This document shows, piece by piece, positions 7,397 to 10,694 of a stretch of 10,694 nt of DNA. The first letter of the stretch is position 1. Each line of letters starts with the position of its first letter. Both the position numbers and the translations under genes were made by a program. Under the pieces are notes generated by a model. It was not told the origin of the DNA. It made no database searches and saw only the letters and a program-made list of their open reading frames with translations. The DNA comes from an uncultured Eubacteriales bacterium. GTDB lineage: Bacteria > Bacillota_A > Clostridia > Lachnospirales > Cellulosilyticaceae. The stretch is taken from NCBI GenBank assembly GCA_900556665.1, contig USPX01000052.1, forward strand, positions 1-10,694, written 5' to 3'.

Positions 7397-7441
7397 AAAA
7401 AAAGAATAGGTACAAGGTTTATATGCCTTTGTACCTATTCT
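7397..7441 (-). terminator. Terminator of the recX-phosphoesterase unit
   Basis: Arms AGAATAGGTACAAGG (7403-7417) and CCTTTGTACCTATTCT (7426-7441) pair with one bulged base around an 8-nt loop. On the minus strand the stem is followed by seven T (7403-7397). This is a classic intrinsic terminator about 50 nt after the phosphoesterase stop, insulating the argJ promoter just beyond it. Confidence 0.85.
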
Positions 7442-7488
7442 CTTAGAATTTCATTTTATACATTTTAAGTCTCTTATTACTATTTATA

Positions 7489-8349
7489 TTAATTCAAGTT
7501 AATAACTGTTAATTCTGGTATATTCCCTAGTCTAAAGCACATTTGACTCGTACCAATCCCAGTATTCACATACAACTTCATTCTTGGGTTCTCACTGATA
7601 GCATACAGCCCTTTCACATATTTACTACCTTTAGGCGGTGTTAAAATAGCCCCTTTTAAAGGAAGTCTTACCTGCCCCCCATGACTATGCCCTGAAAGCT
7701 GCAAGTCTATAGGATACCGTGCAATCTCATCTGCCAAATCAGGTTCATGGCATAATACTATATTATAAGTAGCCCCTGAAGCCTTGGACATAGCAGCTTC
7801 TAAATCCACCTTACCAAAAATGGCATCATCTATGCCGATTATATTAATCACCTTGCCATTTTCTAGAGTAATCGATTTACACTCATTCATTAAAAGCTGA
7901 AAGTTAGCGGCTTTCATAATCTCCTTATAATGTTTAATCCCATTACTCCCATAATCATGATTGCCCGCTACGGCATACTTGCCATACCTTGCTTGAACCT
8001 TAGTGAGCATACGAATAGTTTCTTCCTTATCTTTAAAAGTCTTATTATTATCTACAAGATCACCTGTAAACACCAATATATCCGGCTTAGCCTCATTAAT
8101 CTTTTTAACTAAACGTTCTAAATGGGCCATATTATAATCAGGTCCTAAATGTATATCACTACATTGTACAATTTTAAGTGGTACGCCCAGATTTAAAGCT
8201 TTTGCTGCTATATTTATCTCATTTGTCACTAAAAGTTCTGGCTCGATATATCTAGCATATACTAAGACACATATTCCGGCTAATATACAAAATATCATAA
8301 ATTTAACCACACCTTCTATGAATAAACCAACTTGCCTCATAAGCTTCAT
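7489..8349 (-). CDS. Membrane-anchored metallophosphoesterase (YaeI-like)
   Basis: 286 aa. One N-terminal membrane segment (about residues 12-31), then a calcineurin-like phosphoesterase domain presumably on the outer face. All metal-site motifs are present: CSDIHLG (Asp65, His67), FTGDLVDN (Asp97), AGNHDYG (Asn130, His131), LCHEPD (His201) and LSGHSHGGQ (His221, His223). The layout matches the YaeI/YkuE group of anchored phosphoesterases, for which lipid or cell-envelope substrates have been proposed; the substrate here is unknown. Start ATG 8349 has AGGAG 5 nt upstream. It lies 70 nt after recX on the same strand with no clear terminator between, so co-transcription is likely, and a strong terminator follows. 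Confidence 0.9.
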   Translation of the reverse strand: MKLMRQVGLFIEGVVKFMIFCILAGICVLVYARYIEPELLVTNEINIAAKALNLGVPLKIVQCSDIHLGPDYNMAHLERLVKKINEAKPDILVFTGDLVDNNKTFKDKEETIRMLTKVQARYGKYAVAGNHDYGSNGIKHYKEIMKAANFQLLMNECKSITLENGKVINIIGIDDAIFGKVDLEAAMSKASGATYNIVLCHEPDLADEIARYPIDLQLSGHSHGGQVRLPLKGAILTPPKGSKYVKGLYAISENPRMKLYVNTGIGTSQMCFRLGNIPELTVINLN

Positions 8350-8419
8350 GTATTCTCCTATTCATCCTTCCCTTATTAATATGAATGAGGTGCCTTGTGT
8401 GTTACCATTTAAAATGTAC

Positions 8420-9058
8420 TTACATTTCCTCTGACATTAATTCTTCTAATACTTTACGAATCACTTCACTATTAAATCCTCTTTGGGCAAGGAAACCATA
8501 CATTTTTCCTTTAAAAGTATATTTGTCGTCAGTTTTTCTTTTATAATAATCATATTTTTTAACTGCTAATGCCTTACAATTTTCATAGGCTTCGTCTACA
8601 TCATAGCCATCTTCTAAAGCATTTCGGATAATCTCACTATCTACACCCTTCATTTTCAGTGCTTGTGCAATGTAACGTGGTCCTTTTTTAGAAAATCTTT
8701 TCTTATCATTTACAAAGGCTGCTGTTAATTTTTCATCGTCAATATAATTGTATTTCTTAAGCTTCTCTATAGTAAATGAAATTGCCTCATCAGAATATTC
8801 CTTTTGTCTTAACTTATCCTTTAGCGCCTTTTCAAAATAATTGCGCCCACCTAATAAATAAACCGCATATGAAAAACATTTATTTTTACTTTCTTCATTA
8901 TTAAGCAGTTCTAAGGCCATTTCATCAAGCTGCATACCCTTCTTCAAATTCAGCTTAATAAGTGTATCTTCACTAACACCACAATAAAATTCCTCATCCA
9001 AAAAGAGATTATAGCGTTCCCCGCCTTGCTGCACGCTAATCTTAGTAATTGTCTTCAT
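8420..9058 (-). CDS. recX: Regulatory protein RecX
   Basis: 212 aa, all-helical RecX family. RecX binds RecA filaments and damps recombination and SOS activity. Visible family features: the N-terminal beta segment (ITKISVQQGGERYNLFLDEEF), the repeated three-helix units with YLLGGRNYFEKALKDKLRQKEYSDEAI, then the hallmark LKKYNYIDDEKLTAAFVNDKKRFSKKGPRYIAQALKMKGV written across about residues 118-155, and a C-terminal repeat KGKMYGFLAQRGFNSEVI. Start ATG 9058 has AGAGGAGG at good spacing. recA is not in this window. An extended -10 promoter lies about 30 nt upstream, and the phosphoesterase gene follows. Confidence 0.93.
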   Translation of the reverse strand: MKTITKISVQQGGERYNLFLDEEFYCGVSEDTLIKLNLKKGMQLDEMALELLNNEESKNKCFSYAVYLLGGRNYFEKALKDKLRQKEYSDEAISFTIEKLKKYNYIDDEKLTAAFVNDKKRFSKKGPRYIAQALKMKGVDSEIIRNALEDGYDVDEAYENCKALAVKKYDYYKRKTDDKYTFKGKMYGFLAQRGFNSEVIRKVLEELMSEEM

Positions 9059-9083
9059 AATTAACCTCCTCTTATAATGAGTA

Positions 9084-9092
9084 ATTATATCA
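9084..9092 (-). promoter_or_regulatory. Extended -10 element upstream of recX
   Basis: Minus strand TGATATAAT (TGn plus a perfect TATAAT), 26 nt from the recX start. No good -35 is found at 16-18 nt, which fits an extended -10 promoter. No LexA/DinR box was recognised nearby. Confidence 0.5.
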
Positions 9093-9244
9093 CAATCCTT
9101 TCCCTAGTATTGCCATTTTATTCAGCTTTCAATCCATATTTTCTTAGCAAGAAATAGCTATTTTCCCTTACGATTTCTTATTGATTTTCTGTTTAAAGTA
9201 TATTAAACTATGTCTATCTTATTTACACCGGAGGTTTTTACATC

Positions 9245-9433
9245 ATGCAAATTCAAGAACGCGTATTAGAATGTCTCAAAGACAATGAAGCCCCAATGAA
9301 AGCAGGCGACATTGCAGCGGCATTAAATTTAGATAAACAAGCTGTAAATGCAGCTCTTACATTATTAAAAGCTGAGCAACGTATTTCTTGTCCAAAGCGT
9401 TGTTACTATGAAGCTGTTGTTTTAGACTACTAG
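9245..9433 (+). CDS. Small winged-helix-like protein (62 aa)
   Basis: 62 aa from ATG 9245, preceded by a strong GGAGG site (9231-9235). The sequence reads as a minimal winged helix: helix 1 QERVLECLKDN, a turn (EAPMKAGDIAAALN), a probable recognition helix KQAVNAALTLLKAEQ, and a short wing ISCPKRCYYEAVV. It resembles the small MarR/ArsR-like or Z-alpha-like folds used to bind nucleic acid. There is no effector domain, so a transcription factor, a nucleic-acid accessory protein or a partner subunit are all possible. It is divergent from recX and followed 9 nt after its stop by hairpin element D on the same strand. Two cysteines (in CLKD and SCPKRC) are not a recognised metal site. Confidence 0.8.
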   Translation: MQIQERVLECLKDNEAPMKAGDIAAALNLDKQAVNAALTLLKAEQRISCPKRCYYEAVVLDY

Positions 9434-9442
9434 GATAGTAGG

Positions 9443-9677
9443 TTGTTACAAATAGGCTAGTGGGAGTAGCCGCTGATACCATCTACACCTTCCGTAATTT
9501 GTACTCCTCTAAGTTCGAGGATTAAAGAAACGGTGTGAACTCGCAGCGCGATAAAGCGTTGCGCTGCTTCAAACAGCACACCTAAAACCTCTTTACTCCT
9601 CTTCACTAAGAGGAGTATCAAATTACTCCACAGGTAGATTGGCATCAGCAACTACTCCCACTTTCTTTTTGGAACAA
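9443..9677 (+). repeat. Long hairpin element, copy D
   Basis: Helices: base TTGTTACAAA/TTTGGAACAA with one mismatch; GTGGGAGTAG/CTACTCCCAC; GCTGAT/ATCAGC; ATCTAC/GTAGAT; conserved loop ACCTTCC/TCCACAG; GTAATTTG/CAAATTAC; TACTCCTCT/AGAGGAGTA; conserved loop AAGTTC/TTCACT; GAGGATTAAAGA/TCTTTACTCCTC with one mismatch; GGTGTG/CACACC; apex with an added helix GCAGCGC/GCGCTGC flanked by AACTC and TTCAAACAG. It starts 9 nt after the stop of the 62-aa winged-helix gene, same strand. Closest in primary sequence to copy B (shared ATCTACACCTTCCGT and AAGTTCGA), yet the helices differ in sequence while remaining paired. Confidence 0.85.
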
Positions 9678-9775
9678 ACTCTCCTCGGCGAAGACTTAAG
9701 GGCAAAAGCTTACTAATGGATAGAGCAAAGCATACTTACGCATACTTTTGGACTTCGGCATGGCTAAGGGTTGAA
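9678..9775. other. Spacer between element D and the DUF1413 gene, possibly structured
   Basis: No gene. CGAAG (9689-9693) can pair with CTTCG (9753-9757), and CAAAAG (9703-9708) with CTTTTG (9745-9750), around a loop that holds two CATACTT repeats (9731-9747). It could be a degraded 3' end structure for either converging gene; support is weak. Confidence 0.3.
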
Positions 9776-10027
9776 TTACTTTTTCATATATATCTGTTGA
9801 TTTTGTGGTGTCTTAGATAGCACATCTATATATTGTGTTCCCTGATCTTTAGCATAAGCAAAGAACATTGCTCCCAATTTTGTCCTATCTCCTTTTCCAA
9901 TTCTATTCCATTCAAACCCTCTGAATAAGTCTTTTACAATAAATTTTTCACCGCTGTCTACTTCATTTACACTTGCTTTTGCTATATCAAATAACTGTTG
10001 TAGTGATGTATTACTACTAATCTTCAT
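9776..10027 (-). CDS. DUF1413 domain protein (83 aa)
   Basis: 83 aa, matching the small DUF1413 family by its core FIVKDLFRGFEWNRIGKGDRTKLGAMFFAYA (written across residues about 29-59): a 'K-D-L-F-x-G-x-E-W-N-R' start and a 'G-x-R-x-x-L-G-x-x-F' continuation. The function of the family is unknown; members often appear near mobile or toxin-like genes, and nothing here decides this. A short helical N-terminus (SSNTSLQQLFDIAKASVNEV) precedes the core. Start ATG 10027 is behind AGGAG at good spacing. A promoter and a 20-bp perfect palindrome lie immediately upstream, suggesting regulation by a dimeric repressor. Confidence 0.8.
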   Translation of the reverse strand: MKISSNTSLQQLFDIAKASVNEVDSGEKFIVKDLFRGFEWNRIGKGDRTKLGAMFFAYAKDQGTQYIDVLSKTPQNQQIYMKK

Positions 10028-10058
10028 ATTAACATCTCCTTTTTCGTTTATGTGCTAT

Positions 10059-10078
10059 TAGCTACTAGCTAGTAGCTA
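10059..10078. promoter_or_regulatory. 20-bp perfect palindrome, candidate operator
   Basis: TAGCTACTAGCTAGTAGCTA is identical to its own reverse complement. It sits between the predicted -10 and the ribosome site of the DUF1413 gene, where a bound dimer would block transcription. No known regulator motif was recognised. Confidence 0.5.
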
Positions 10079-10083
10079 TCTTT

Positions 10084-10112
10084 ATAATATTACAAAAAAC
10101 ATAATAATGCAA
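10084..10112 (-). promoter_or_regulatory. Predicted promoter of the DUF1413 gene
   Basis: Minus strand TTGCAT (10112-10107), a 17-nt spacer, then TATTAT (10089-10084). The spacing is ideal and the -10 is good, but the -35 is only partly consensus. Confidence 0.45.
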
Positions 10113-10240
10113 TATTTTTTTAATTTTTTATATTTTATAAATAATTTATGCACTTAAACTGATTTAACATTAAATTTTCAATCGATACCCCTCAATAAAA
10201 AGTGTCTACTACACAAATTACAGAACTCACTAATAAACTC

Positions 10241-10268
10241 TTCACCTTTCATACTAATTTGATATAAT
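10241..10268 (+). promoter_or_regulatory. Predicted promoter of tRNA-Pro
   Basis: A perfect TATAAT at 10263-10268 with an extended TGA before it (10260-10262), and a weak TTCACC at 10241-10246 with 16-nt spacing. It lies 27 nt before the mature tRNA 5' end. Confidence 0.55.
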
Positions 10269-10295
10269 ATTCTTAAGCATCAACTATTCTACTTT

Positions 10296-10368
10296 CGGGG
10301 TGTGGCCTAGTTGGTAAGGCGCTAGACTGGGGGGCTAGAAATCGCGCGTTCGAGTCGCGTCACTCCGA
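10296..10368 (+). tRNA. tRNA-Pro (anticodon GGG)
   Basis: 73 nt fold completely as a cloverleaf. Acceptor CGGGGTG/CACTCCG has one G-T pair; D stem GCC/GGC with A14, GG18-19 and A21 in place; anticodon loop CTGGGGG with GGG at 10329-10331; T stem GCGCG/CGCGT with loop TTCGAGT; discriminator A at 10368. CGG..CCG ends of the acceptor fit tRNA-Pro. The 3' CCA is not encoded. The anticodon stem CTAGA/GCTAG has an A31-G39 mismatch at the pair closing the loop. Reads proline codons CCC and CCU. Confidence 0.93.
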
Positions 10369-10385
10369 TTAATCACAAAATCTAG

Positions 10386-10427
10386 AAAAAGACTAACTTC
10401 TACTTTTTGTAGTTGTTAGTCTTTTTT
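10386..10427 (+). terminator. Terminator of tRNA-Pro
   Basis: Stem AAAAAGACTAAC / GTTAGTCTTTTTT with an internal TT/TT loop and a CTAC/GTAG top helix around five T, ending in six T. It begins 17 nt after the tRNA. Confidence 0.88.
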
Positions 10428-10644
10428 ATTTTCCTTTTTTATTTTAATCTTTCTTTAACTCTTCTCCTCTAATCTTATATCCATCAAGGCTTCCATACAG
10501 GCAGCAGTCATCTCAACATTTTCACTCATAATATTAACTTCCTGTAATGTATTATTAAACATACTGCAAAGATTTTCAGAATACCGAGTCTTCTTATACA
10601 TATTACAAAAAACAATATAAAACTTTTTCTAGATTTAGCACATG
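10428..10644. other. Region without a convincing gene
   Basis: The minus strand has a 48-codon frame (10601-10455) ending FNNTLQEVNIMSENVEMTA..EEKS, which looks helical but has no ribosome site at its first ATG. An inner ATG (24 codons) follows AGGAAG. It may be the decayed tail of a signalling protein or a chance frame. A 14-bp inverted repeat (AAATCTAGAAAAAG at 10378-10391 and its complement at 10623-10636) brackets the region. Confidence 0.25.
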
Positions 10645-10694
10645 CTAAACATCGTTTTCTACTTGTATAAACTGATTAGCTTCCTCTGCTAATT
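10645..10694 (-). CDS. C-terminal end of an unidentified gene, cut by window edge
   Basis: Only about 15 codons are visible (LAEEANQFIQVENDV then TAG at 10647-10645). The short amphipathic LAEEANQF ending resembles C-termini of methyl-accepting chemotaxis proteins, but this is too short to call. The frame could also be chance. Confidence 0.3.
   Translation of the reverse strand, partial: LAEEANQFIQVENDV

Noticed and set aside
7151..7468. 105-codon plus-strand frame over the argJ start and promoter
   Set aside because: Antisense to argJ's beginning and across a terminator; AT-rich, Phe/Ile-rich product with no family resemblance.
9141..9163. TTCTTAGCAAGAA and AAATAGCTATTT small palindromes between recX and the winged-helix gene
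   Set aside because: Short, AT-rich and overlapping; possible operator but not better than chance in this background.
9457..9651. 64-codon minus-strand frame inside hairpin element D
   Set aside because: It lies wholly within the palindrome, has no ribosome site, and is explained by the hairpin.
2226..9677. CRISPR array or insertion-sequence ends as explanation of the repeats
   Set aside because: No regular short repeats with spacers, no transposase frame, and no clear target-site duplications at the copies.
10455..10601. 48-aa minus-strand gene
   Set aside because: No ribosome site at its start and no recognisable family; kept only as a possible remnant.

Overview
The window reads as low-G+C Firmicutes DNA, most likely from Clostridia. 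The evidence is AT-rich coding sequence, strong AGGAGG-type ribosome binding sites, TTG/TATAAT-like promoters, an argJ-type arginine pathway, RecX, and a tRNA-Pro without an encoded CCA. Lachnospirales (Cellulosilyticum-like) is a guess from general character, not shown.

Layout, left to right. (1) 1-698, minus strand: N-terminal part of a membrane PAS-domain sensor, cut by the window edge and apparently frameshifted at its ninth codon. (2) 813-1979, plus strand: secreted protein with a C-terminal Amidase_6 domain, followed by a perfect 18-bp terminator stem and a second two-way terminator-like hairpin. (3) 2436-3158, minus strand: secreted zinc-dependent N-acetylmuramoyl-L-alanine amidase. 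(4) 3836-7210, minus strand: arginine biosynthesis genes argJ-argB-argD, with a good sigma-A promoter whose -35 lies inside an ArgR-box-like site. (5) 7489-9058, minus strand: recX, then a membrane-anchored metallophosphoesterase, ending at a clear terminator. (6) 9245-9433, plus strand: a small winged-helix-like protein. (7) 9776-10027, minus strand: a DUF1413 protein with a 20-bp perfect palindrome in its leader. (8) 10296-10368, plus strand: tRNA-Pro(GGG) with its own terminator. (9) The right edge holds a few codons of a minus-strand gene end.

The most unusual content is a family of four very long hairpin elements (A 2226-2440, B 3237-3454, C 3625-3819, D 9443-9677), about 195-235 nt each. 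They share one architecture: a long variable outer stem, three conserved internal loops between helices, and an apical region related to CTCGCT..CGCTCAAACA. The helices are almost perfectly paired in every copy although their sequences differ, so base changes are compensated. Three of the four (A, C, D) lie immediately after a stop codon, on the same strand as the gene, and A overlaps the stop codon itself. This points to a family of 3'-UTR structured RNAs or a hairpin mobile repeat. No protein that would mobilise or use it is visible here.

The genes do not form one system. The arginine genes are one transcription unit, recX and the phosphoesterase probably another, and the two cell-wall enzymes are separate units. 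The repeat family is what links the unrelated loci.
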